A stretch of 64,000 nucleotides of DNA, taken from Pseudomonas viridiflava (GTDB taxonomy: Bacteria > Pseudomonadota > Gammaproteobacteria > Pseudomonadales > Pseudomonadaceae). Below are positions 1-6,512 of the stretch, piece by piece. The DNA is taken from assembly GCA_900596015.1 (NCBI GenBank), contig UVIF01000023.1, positions 682,001 to 746,000 of the forward strand, written 5' to 3'. The notes under the pieces are model-generated. The model was not told the origin of the DNA. It did no database searches and was given only the letters and a program-made list of their open reading frames with translations. Within the stretch, counting starts at the first letter, position 1; the number at the start of each line of letters is the position of its first letter. A program made the position numbers and the translations under genes.

Positions 1-65
1 TAGGCTTCTTCCAAATGATACTAGCAACATTTTGGGGGCTGTATTATTTAGGATATAAGCTTCAG

Positions 66-92
66 GAATAACATTAACTACCAATGTTATTC
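66..92. repeat. Perfect 10-bp inverted repeat, AT-rich
   Basis: GAATAACATT (66-75) is mirrored exactly by AATGTTATTC (83-92) around a 7-base spacer. No T-tract follows on either strand, so this looks more like an operator or a processed-RNA hairpin than a terminator. It lies just downstream of the DUF1654 gene and beside a separate GC-rich terminator hairpin. No known binding site was recognised. Confidence 0.55.
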
Positions 93-97
93 AATAG

Positions 98-122
98 GCC
101 CGCTCATGCAGCGGGCATTTTT
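98..122 (+). terminator. Rho-independent terminator
   Basis: GCCCGCT (98-104), a 5-base loop, then AGCGGGC (110-116) is followed by a run of T on the plus strand. It would end transcription from a gene lying left of the window. The minus strand has no T-tract, so it is not a good terminator for the DUF1654 gene. Confidence 0.75.
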
Positions 123-130
123 CCTCTCTA

Positions 131-448
131 TCAGAACGGCGCCGGCTCTTCCAGCGTATCGAAATCCTCCTGAGCCTCAGCCCGCGGATCCTCATCCGAT
201 GGCGCCTCCCAGCTCAAAATCACCGAGGCATCCTCGTCGTTGAACGTCATTTCGATGCCGTCCACCTCACCAAGCGCACCCATCACTTCCTCCCATTCCC
301 GATCGCCGTCGCTGTCCAGGCGGTGGATTGTTACGGTCTTTCGCTCCTGCGCAATAGGGTGATTGATCATGCCTGAGACCCTGAGACGCAGGCGCTCCAG
401 TCCACTTAGCTCAATATGCTCAATCGGTTTCTTCTGTGCCTTCGCCAT
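131..448 (-). CDS. DUF1654 domain protein of prophage origin
   Basis: The protein has 105 residues. The central stretch (an ERLRLRVSGMINHP-like segment, then TVTIHRLDSDGD and a terminal SVILSWEA) matches my memory of DUF1654, a small family largely limited to Pseudomonas and its phages with no established activity. The frame stays open upstream to 490. The start at 448 is preferred because AAGAGGA lies at ribosome-binding distance and because a perfect LexA box (463-478) would otherwise fall inside the coding region. The SOS box implies damage-induced expression. The C-terminus is acidic. The family call is from recognition of the sequence; the function is unknown. Confidence 0.8.
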   Translation of the reverse strand: MAKAQKKPIEHIELSGLERLRLRVSGMINHPIAQERKTVTIHRLDSDGDREWEEVMGALGEVDGIEMTFNDEDASVILSWEAPSDEDPRAEAQEDFDTLEEPAPF

Positions 449-462
449 ACATCCTCTTTCAG

Positions 463-478
463 CTGTATATCCGTACAG
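463..478 (-). promoter_or_regulatory. LexA (SOS) box
   Basis: CTGT, eight bases (ATATCCGT), ACAG exactly matches the gamma-proteobacterial LexA consensus CTGT-N8-ACAG with an AT-rich centre. It ends 15 bases before the DUF1654 start codon, where it could block RNA polymerase. Regulation by host LexA or by a phage repressor using the same site is inferred. Confidence 0.75.
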
Positions 479-490
479 TTCTGGTGTCAA

Positions 491-1235
491 TATATATCAC
501 GAGATGTGAAATCGGAACCCACCAACCATGAAAAATAAAATCACATTACGTGTTGACTCACAAAACACGATGCGTGATAGTTCATCCATCGAGACGCAAC
601 AGCCCCTCACGAGGCCCTCAGCGGATCGGTCCGCTCTTTACCAATGCCAAGATCCTCGCGACCGACTACCCCTTCACAGGTAAGTGCGAGCAACAAACAG
701 TCGATCCCATGCCAGCTCTGGAACTGGCCGGCCTCCCCCCATGGAGGACGCAAAGCTACACAGCCACCCGTATCAGCATCGAATACGAAATGTGCGACGA
801 CGGGCAGTGGTGGGGAAACCCGGCAGACGTGTAGTGAGATCGAGCCCTGGAGTTTTTGCCATGGTTCAGCCAAGGCCACCGTGGCAGGTAACGGGGCTCA
901 TATAGACCGATTCGAATTAGCGCGCCCGATAGCCTCGGCTGGGAGCACCGACCTCATGCACCTTGTCCCACTTAGCTGGGCGAACGAGCTGCGGCGTGCA
1001 TGTTGTATAGACCTACGATCCACGGCGAACAGATGCTGATTCACGCTGCGGGGAGGAAGCTCACGGCCCAAACCAACGATGACTCACGACCTGCAATCAG
1101 CAGCGGGTATGGAGCGGCGCCAGTGCCGAGGACTGAATGACAGCCGGGAATAGACCGGCACCTGATTTCACTGGCTGGCCTTGGCAACAGGGCTAGACAG
1201 GAAAACGAACGAGTTACCAAGTCTGAGGAATCATC
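491..1235. other. Gap of about 745 bases without a supported gene
   Basis: Several overlapping open frames of 70-130 codons run on both strands (for example 550-834 plus and 607-879 minus). None has a convincing ribosome-binding site, and I recognise none of the translations. The stretch could hold a decayed phage gene or early-region control sequence. I see no tRNA, repeat or clear promoter. Confidence 0.4.
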
Positions 1236-1616
1236 ATGGAAACCATCATCAGCGGCGAATGGAAAGGCCACCTCGGGCGTGGCTTGGCTCCAAAAGAGTT
1301 GCAGTACTGCATGTCAGTCGCTGCTGGTATGACGGCCAAAGAAATCGCCAAGGTGTTCGGCATCTCGCCGGGCACCGTGAAGAAGCGCCTGGACGTGGCC
1401 ATGTTCAAGCTCGGCGTGCACCGCCGGGCCGCGCTGGTAGCCGAGGCGATGAAGCGCCAAATCATCTCGCCGGTGTGCATCCTGCTCGCCGCGCTCATCA
1501 CCATGCACGCGGTGGCTGATGACCACTCAATGCGCCGCGACCGGCGCGCGCCGGAACGCCGTACCGCCGAGGTGCGTGTAATGCGCAAGGCCGAGGCTTT
1601 CGAATACTGCGCTTGA
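1236..1616 (+). CDS. Small LuxR-type helix-turn-helix regulator
   Basis: This is a 126-residue protein. Residues ~17-70 form a GerE/LuxR-type HTH: a LAPKELQYCMSVAAGMT lead-in, then KEIAKVFGISPGTVKKRLDVAMFKLG, which is the usual scaffold and recognition helices. There is no receiver or autoinducer domain. A hydrophobic patch (residues ~75-92) and a basic tail follow. GAGGA lies a few bases before the ATG. It sits in the phage early region next to other small HTH genes and is probably a phage transcription regulator; its target is unknown. Confidence 0.7.
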   Translation: METIISGEWKGHLGRGLAPKELQYCMSVAAGMTAKEIAKVFGISPGTVKKRLDVAMFKLGVHRRAALVAEAMKRQIISPVCILLAALITMHAVADDHSMRRDRRAPERRTAEVRVMRKAEAFEYCA

Positions 1617-1734
1617 GAGGTGCCGCTGCCTATACACAGCGGCGTACGGATGGAGGGTTGAGCCATGAAGCCATAAATCAGCGCCCGCCCAGGGCAGCAT
1701 GCACCGCTCTCGTAGGGTGGTACCACTTGAGCGC

Positions 1735-1760
1735 AAAGCCCGGCATGTCCGGGCTTTTCT
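1735..1760 (+). terminator. Rho-independent terminator
   Basis: AAAGCCCGG, loop CATGT, CCGGGCTTTT gives a 9-bp stem followed by a T-rich tail. It separates the LuxR-like gene from the next phage operon. Confidence 0.8.
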
Positions 1761-1829
1761 TTGGCCGTCGATATGAGCCAGCACCCTGCACCAGGGTCCT
1801 GACCAATGCCTTCAAACAAGGAGAAAGAC

Positions 1830-2108
1830 ATGCACCCACGTATCCAGGCGCGCAACGAAGGCCTTCAGGCCCTGCGAGCTCGCATGACCATCGCCACCGA
1901 GCAGATGTACGCCATGATCGGGCAGGAGGCACCTGTGCAGAAGATCCGCTACCAGGTGGTCACCAAGGGCGAGAAGGCCTACCACATTGTTGAGCTGGCC
2001 ACCGGCCGGGTGCGCGGCTTCCGCTTCGCCTACAAAGCCGCGGTGAACTTCGCCCAGGAACTGGAAGCGCGTGCCGACGCCAAGGTGGCCATGGCAGGTG
2101 TGCATTGA
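1830..2108 (+). CDS. Hypothetical phage protein
   Basis: The protein has 92 residues. The start at 1830 is chosen over an in-frame ATG at 1806 because AAGGAGAAAGAC stands directly before it. The N-terminal third is predicted helical and basic; the rest (YQVVTKGEKAYHIVELATGRVRG-like, with an aromatic FRFAYKAAVNF segment) could be a small alpha/beta fold. It reads as a conserved hypothetical of Pseudomonas prophages, with no assigned function. Its stop overlaps the next gene's probable TTG start, so the two are likely co-translated. Confidence 0.6.
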   Translation: MHPRIQARNEGLQALRARMTIATEQMYAMIGQEAPVQKIRYQVVTKGEKAYHIVELATGRVRGFRFAYKAAVNFAQELEARADAKVAMAGVH

Positions 2109-2419
2109 TCGGGCCGCAGCAAGACCCCCGGCAGATCAGCATCGAGCGCCTGTCGAGCCAGATCGACCAGTTCTTCGCCGCCGGCAAGGCGATCGAGATC
2201 GTGCCCATCGGTGTTTCAGGCGAGCGTATCGGTGGCCAGACCATGGCCAATCACCACGCCAAGCTGCGCACCGAGCGCGACAAGGATTCGCCCAAGCTGC
2301 GCCACCTGGCCGAACAAGGCTACAGCGTGAAGGAAGCCGCAGAAGCCATGGGCACCTGCGAAAAGCGAATCAGGCTGATGGCAAGCGAGAACGGTATTGC
2401 GATCGGGCATCGGCTTTGA
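2105..2419 (+). CDS. Hypothetical phage protein, HTH-like C-terminus
   Basis: This is a 104-residue frame starting at TTG that overlaps the previous stop codon (TTGA), an arrangement typical of translational coupling. Residues ~50-100 (KLRHLAEQGYSVKEAAEAMG, then CEKRIRLMASENGI) look like a helix-turn-helix of the kind found in phage HNH or regulatory proteins. The start codon is uncertain because no ATG is available in frame. The function is unknown; DNA binding is inferred. Confidence 0.5.
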   Translation: MIGPQQDPRQISIERLSSQIDQFFAAGKAIEIVPIGVSGERIGGQTMANHHAKLRTERDKDSPKLRHLAEQGYSVKEAAEAMGTCEKRIRLMASENGIAIGHRL

Positions 2420-2491
2420 AGCGAACGATCGACCGCCACTTGCACCAGCGTGCCTGTCTGGGCTGGCTGGATATACCCGTGAGCGGACTGT

Positions 2492-2695
2492 ATGCAAAAG
2501 ATCACTCGAAACCACACAAACCATCGCTGCGGCGCCAGCCACCAGCGGGCAAAACTCACTACTGAACAAGTATCCGCCATGCGCGCCGAGTATGAAGCGG
2601 GCGTTGGCGGCTACGAATACCTGGCGGCCAAGTATGGGTGCGGCGTTTCCACTGCTCGCGACATCGTGAAGTACCGCACCCGCTGGGCTAGCTGA
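2492..2695 (+). CDS. Small HTH-like phage protein
   Basis: This is a 67-residue basic protein. The C-terminal part (LTTEQVSAMRAEYEAG, then LAAKYGCGVSTARDIVK) resembles the helix-turn-helix appended to HNH homing endonucleases and other phage DNA-binding proteins. No nuclease residues accompany it. It could be a stand-alone DNA-binding protein or the remnant of a homing endonuclease. The short N-terminal part is rich in His and Arg. Confidence 0.5.
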   Translation: MQKITRNHTNHRCGASHQRAKLTTEQVSAMRAEYEAGVGGYEYLAAKYGCGVSTARDIVKYRTRWAS

Positions 2696-2718
2696 ACTAC
2701 ATCGCCTGGAGATACGTA

Positions 2719-3066
2719 ATGCCTACACCCACGGATACCGCCGAGTTCCTCGAAGAGTTGAACGGGGGCGCTTTCGCCAGCCAGATCGGACACGCCCTGT
2801 CCGAAGTCGCCTCGGGCGTCGTCGACCACGGTAAGGCCGGGAAACTGGTCATCACACTGGACTTCAGCCAGATCGGCGAATCCCACCAGGTGAAGATCAA
2901 GCACAAGCTCGACTACAAGGTGCCCACCAAGCGCGGCACGCGCAGTGAGAACACCAGCTTGGATACCCCGATGCACGTCGGCTCCGGCGGCCGCATCAGC
3001 CTCTTCCAAGAGAAGCACGACCAGTTGTTCAGTCGTGAAGACGCCCCGATCAAACCCCGCACCTGA
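2719..3066 (+). CDS. Conserved hypothetical phage protein upstream of DUF2303
   Basis: This is a 115-residue soluble protein with an alpha-helical first third (EFLEELNGGAFASQIGHALS) followed by likely beta strands (KLVITLDFSQIG). It lies 29 bases upstream of the DUF2303 gene, and I recall this pairing from other Pseudomonas prophages, where both sit in the recombination/replication segment. No enzymatic motif is visible and no function is assigned. Confidence 0.65.
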   Translation: MPTPTDTAEFLEELNGGAFASQIGHALSEVASGVVDHGKAGKLVITLDFSQIGESHQVKIKHKLDYKVPTKRGTRSENTSLDTPMHVGSGGRISLFQEKHDQLFSREDAPIKPRT

Positions 3067-3095
3067 TCTCGAATCCCACCACCAGGAATAGAAGA

Positions 3096-3911
3096 ATGTC
3101 CCTGACCAAAGATGCAATTCAGCAGATAACCGAGACCGCATTGTCGGCCGCCGGCAAGATGCTGCCCACCACCACACCGGTCGCGCTGATTCCGGATGCC
3201 GTTCACGTGGCCGATCTTGAGCGCTACATGGCCGGACGTAGCCGCTTCCGCGGCACCTTCTCTACCCACTCGCTGGCTGACTTCGTTGGCCATGTGATCA
3301 AGCGCAACATGCCCGGCACCAAGGGCTTCATCGACCAGGACGAGATGTCCTGCTCCCTTTTCTTCAACATCGGTGACGAGCTCAGCCCGGGCCACGCCGA
3401 TGACCGTGCTTTGCTCAAGCTGAAGCCATCTGCCGGCTACAAGGCCGCCCAGGCCGTCAACGGCAAAGCGATGACCCAGAAGGATATGAGCGACTGGATC
3501 GAAGACTGGCACCAGTACCTGACCCCGGTCGACGAGAACGAAACTGCCATCGCGATCGCCAAGGCTATCGCCGCGGTGCGCACCGTCACCGTGAAGGTCA
3601 CCAGCGAATCGGAAACAACGGTCGGCGATACCAGCGCCAGCCGCAGCGCCATGGACCAGATCGAGGCGCGCAGCAAGGAAACCTTGCCGGTGGCACTGCT
3701 GTTCAACGTCATCCCGTTCGAGGGCCTGACGGAGCAGCAGATCAAGTTTCGCCTTTCGGTCATCACCAGCGGTCAGCAGCCAGTGCTGAAACTGCGGTGG
3801 ATCGGGGAAGAGGTCCAGCGCGAAGACATCGCCCAGGAATTCAAAGCGGTGCTCGAGGACAAGATCAGCGAAGCGGCGAGCCTTGCACTGGGCTCTTTCG
3901 ATCCACGTTAA
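3096..3911 (+). CDS. DUF2303 family phage protein
   Basis: This is a 271-residue protein recognised as DUF2303, a family of tailed-phage early proteins of unknown activity, often near recombination genes. Features seen are a LERYMAGRSRFRGTFST segment near residue 50, SLADFVGHVI, a central conserved DWIEDW, and a C-terminal VLEDKI helix. The length fits the family. A hairpin (GCGGGCC 3917-3923, GGCCCGC 3931-3937) follows the stop without a T-tract and may mark the end of the operon. Confidence 0.8.
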   Translation: MSLTKDAIQQITETALSAAGKMLPTTTPVALIPDAVHVADLERYMAGRSRFRGTFSTHSLADFVGHVIKRNMPGTKGFIDQDEMSCSLFFNIGDELSPGHADDRALLKLKPSAGYKAAQAVNGKAMTQKDMSDWIEDWHQYLTPVDENETAIAIAKAIAAVRTVTVKVTSESETTVGDTSASRSAMDQIEARSKETLPVALLFNVIPFEGLTEQQIKFRLSVITSGQQPVLKLRWIGEEVQREDIAQEFKAVLEDKISEAASLALGSFDPR

Positions 3912-3964
3912 AATGCGCGGGCCTATGGCGGGCCCGCCTCCCCTGCAATCGAAGGAGGCAGTCA

Positions 3965-4186
3965 ATGCCGGCCAGCAAGAAGCCAACTAAAGCCCAACTC
4001 GAAACACTGAAGCACATCAAAGAGTACATTGAGGCCAAACAGTACTCCCCCACCATCGCCGAACTGGCTGCTATTGCAGGCGTCAGGCCGAACTGCATAG
4101 CTGAGCGCCTAGGTGCGCTGGTCAAGCTCAAACTCGTAACGAAGACACCAGGCATTGCGCGAACCATCAGACTGGTAAAGTCGTAG
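3965..4186 (+). CDS. Stand-alone LexA-type DNA-binding domain protein
   Basis: The protein has 73 residues. It reproduces the N-terminal winged helix of LexA: LETLKHIKEYIEAKQYSPTI, then IAELAAIAGV, then a recognition helix (IAERLGALVKLKLV) and the wing (GIARTIRLV). The autoprotease half, with its Ser-Lys dyad and Ala-Gly cleavage site, is absent, so damage-induced self-cleavage is impossible. The start at 3965 is fixed by AAGGAGG nine bases upstream. A longer frame from 3797 only reads through the DUF2303 gene. It may compete with host LexA or control phage genes; that role is inferred. Confidence 0.75.
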   Translation: MPASKKPTKAQLETLKHIKEYIEAKQYSPTIAELAAIAGVRPNCIAERLGALVKLKLVTKTPGIARTIRLVKS

Positions 4187-4187
4187 G

Positions 4188-4763
4188 TTATTTAACAAAC
4201 ACCCGCTCCACATCCGAAATAAAATTCGAGTAAAACGCCAGACCTAACTCCGCCAAATGAATGATGGTTATGTCATTGATAGGGTTTCCAAGGTGGGATG
4301 TGGGCACACTATAAAGCCGACCACGATTAGTTATATCTTTAGGAACAACATTAGATGATATGAACTCAAGAACAGAATTTGATGAGCCTTCATACGTAAA
4401 CCCGTGTTGATCTATCCGCAAATGCTTTATATGAAGGGCTTTCCCATCGGAGCTGTTAATGGCAACCCCCCCATTCGTTCGACTTACAATGTCGTCTCCA
4501 GTGTGTTCATCAGTACCACGCGCATTGATTAGGTAAGAGATTAAAGGATCGGATTTGCGTAGTTTCAGGACATTGGACTGCCACCCATTCCATTTGGGAC
4601 TTTTCCCATAGTGATATAGCGTTCGATTCCAAGTGCGTTCCAAACGATGAAGAAAGGACTTCCAAGATTCTTCTAATTCTTCAATATTGGTAGCACCTTT
4701 CATTGACTTTAAAGCTTTGGCGGCTTTCTGTAGTTCGACATGTACCTGCTCTGATTTCTGCAC
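4188..4763 (-). CDS. AT-rich reverse-strand cargo gene of unknown function
   Basis: This is a soluble protein of about 191 residues. The frame is open to a GTG at 4817, but GTG 4763 has the better ribosome-binding site (AAAGGGAT eight bases before). The coding sequence is clearly richer in A and T than its neighbours and lies opposite the phage operon, two bases from the end of the LexA-like gene. The N-terminal half is helical and charged (EELEESWKSFLHRLERTWN). The C-terminal half looks like mixed alpha/beta. No membrane segment and no family I recognise. Position, strand and composition are those of a moron or phage-defence gene, but that is inference. Confidence 0.6.
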   Translation of the reverse strand: MQKSEQVHVELQKAAKALKSMKGATNIEELEESWKSFLHRLERTWNRTLYHYGKSPKWNGWQSNVLKLRKSDPLISYLINARGTDEHTGDDIVSRTNGGVAINSSDGKALHIKHLRIDQHGFTYEGSSNSVLEFISSNVVPKDITNRGRLYSVPTSHLGNPINDITIIHLAELGLAFYSNFISDVERVFVK

Positions 4764-4857
4764 GATAGAACATCCCTTTAAAAACTCTCTATACCGCAAA
4801 CCCGCACAATTTTCCACTCACTGAGAAATCAGAGAGTCATCCGCAATGGAGCTTGCC

Positions 4858-6150
4858 ATGAGCTACGAGCTGCACCTTGGCGATTGCCTCGAAGCCATGC
4901 GCACCATGGCCGATAATTCGGTCGACAGCGTGGTGACCGATCCGCCCTACGGAATCCGCTTCATGGGTAAGAGCTGGGACGGCGCTGACATCGAAGGGCG
5001 CGCCGCATACCGCGCCAGCATGCCGTCGCATGCCGTCGCATGTGGCGCGATCGGAGGCCATCGAAGCATCGCGGCAGAGGCAGGCAAGTACGACCTGACC
5101 CCGGCCGGCATGCGTGCTTTCCAGGCATTCACGTTCGAGTGGGCCACCGAATGCCTGCGCGTGCTCAAGCCTGGCGGGTACCTGCTGTCGTTCGCTGCGC
5201 CCCGCACCTACCACCACATGGCGGTGGGCATCGAGATGGCCGGGTTCGAGATCCGCGACCAGATCATGTGGGTGTTCGGTAGCGGCTTTCCGAAGTCACA
5301 TAATCTGAAAGGCGAGCACGATGGCTGGGGCACTGCACTGAAGCCTGCGCACGAGCCAATCTGCATGGCGCGCAAGCCGATCCCTAACACCGTAGCTGCC
5401 AATGTGGAAACGCACGGCACCGGCGCAATCAATATCGATGCTTGCCGGATCCATTCCGATGACGCCAAGGGCGGCGAGTACTCCCAGAGGCGTATGGCTC
5501 CCGGGCATGTCGTAAATTCTACCGGCGCATACAAACAGGACGTCCAGTTCATCGGAGCCATGAAGCCGGGCCGCTGGCCAGCGAACCTTATTCACGATGG
5601 CAGTGATGCTGTGGTTGCAATGTTTCCCACCGAGGCCGGCGCCGCTGCCTCGGTCACGGGCACCGAGCCAACAGCCAATGGGTTCAGCGGAGCAGTCAGC
5701 TACAGCGGCATGCGCAAGCGTGTGCCCGGCGCCTTCCATGGCGACAGCGGAAGCGCGGCCCGGTTTTTCTACTGCGCCAAGACCAGCCGCGCCGATCGGC
5801 ACGAAGGCCTGGTCAACCCCGGCGCCCAGTTCAAGAAGGGCACCACCCTTCGCAAGGTGGCGCTGACCGACACAAAGGGCAACAACCACCCCACGGTCAA
5901 GCCGACCGATCTGATGGCCTACCTGCTGCGCCTGGTGACCCCGGTCGGCGGCATTGCCCTGGATCCGTTTATGGGCAGCGGCAGCACTGGCAAGGCCGCG
6001 ATGCGCGAAGGCTTCAATTTCATCGGATGCGAGCAGGACCCGGCCTACATGGCGATCGCCAGAGCGCGCATTGAACACGAGCTGGCGGCCCAAGAGCTGC
6101 GTCAGCAAGAAAGAACCAAGGCCGAACAGCAGCTCACCTTGTTCGCCTAA
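4858..6150 (+). CDS. Beta-class DNA amino-methyltransferase (N4-cytosine/N6-adenine)
   Basis: This is a 430-residue enzyme expected to transfer a methyl group from S-adenosylmethionine to an exocyclic amine in DNA. The catalytic motif IV, DPPY (residues ~28-31), precedes the SAM-binding motif I (LDPFMGSGSTG, ~365-375), an order that defines the beta class. A long central region (~150-320) would contain target recognition. The start at 4858 has GGAG seven bases upstream. No restriction endonuclease is adjacent, so it is an orphan phage methyltransferase, most likely protecting phage DNA from host restriction. The target sequence cannot be read from the gene. Confidence 0.88.
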   Translation: MSYELHLGDCLEAMRTMADNSVDSVVTDPPYGIRFMGKSWDGADIEGRAAYRASMPSHAVACGAIGGHRSIAAEAGKYDLTPAGMRAFQAFTFEWATECLRVLKPGGYLLSFAAPRTYHHMAVGIEMAGFEIRDQIMWVFGSGFPKSHNLKGEHDGWGTALKPAHEPICMARKPIPNTVAANVETHGTGAINIDACRIHSDDAKGGEYSQRRMAPGHVVNSTGAYKQDVQFIGAMKPGRWPANLIHDGSDAVVAMFPTEAGAAASVTGTEPTANGFSGAVSYSGMRKRVPGAFHGDSGSAARFFYCAKTSRADRHEGLVNPGAQFKKGTTLRKVALTDTKGNNHPTVKPTDLMAYLLRLVTPVGGIALDPFMGSGSTGKAAMREGFNFIGCEQDPAYMAIARARIEHELAAQELRQQERTKAEQQLTLFA

Positions 6151-6204
6151 CCCTCCCCCTACCTTCACCTATCACGATGAATAGTTCCAACTCAGAGAAC
6201 CGAC

Positions 6205-6432
6205 TCATATCGATATGCGACCAGCCCGCATATAGGCTCGCGCCCATAAAGCGACGATGCCTATTACAAATGGGGGCCAGACAATCAAAGCTGCCTCTTC
6301 AGTATCGAACAGATCCTCTAAATCGAGATTGTTAGCGAGGCCAACGACCAATATCAACGCCCCTATGACAAGCGATATCCATCCAATCGCTCTGAGGGTG
6401 CGGTCCACAAGGGCTTGTTGCGCTAGGTTCAT
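6205..6432 (-). CDS. Small two-helix membrane protein
   Basis: This is a 75-residue protein with two strong hydrophobic helices (ISLVIGALILVVGL and ALIVWPPFVIGIVALWA) joined by an acidic loop (LDLEDLFDTEEA). It lies on the reverse strand between the two methyltransferase genes. It is a plausible inner-membrane phage accessory protein such as a superinfection-exclusion factor, but only the membrane topology is supported. Confidence 0.55.
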   Translation of the reverse strand: MNLAQQALVDRTLRAIGWISLVIGALILVVGLANNLDLEDLFDTEEAALIVWPPFVIGIVALWARAYMRAGRISI

Positions 6433-6512
6433 CAGCTACTCCACTCCCACAGATTCCATAGAACGATAAATACCCCACTTCAGCAAATCACGCTACCCAG
6501 CGAGGATGCCCT

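Noticed and set aside
550..1039. Overlapping 70-130-codon frames on both strands in the phage gap
   Set aside because: No ribosome-binding site, no recognisable product, and they exclude each other; I record the gap but no gene.
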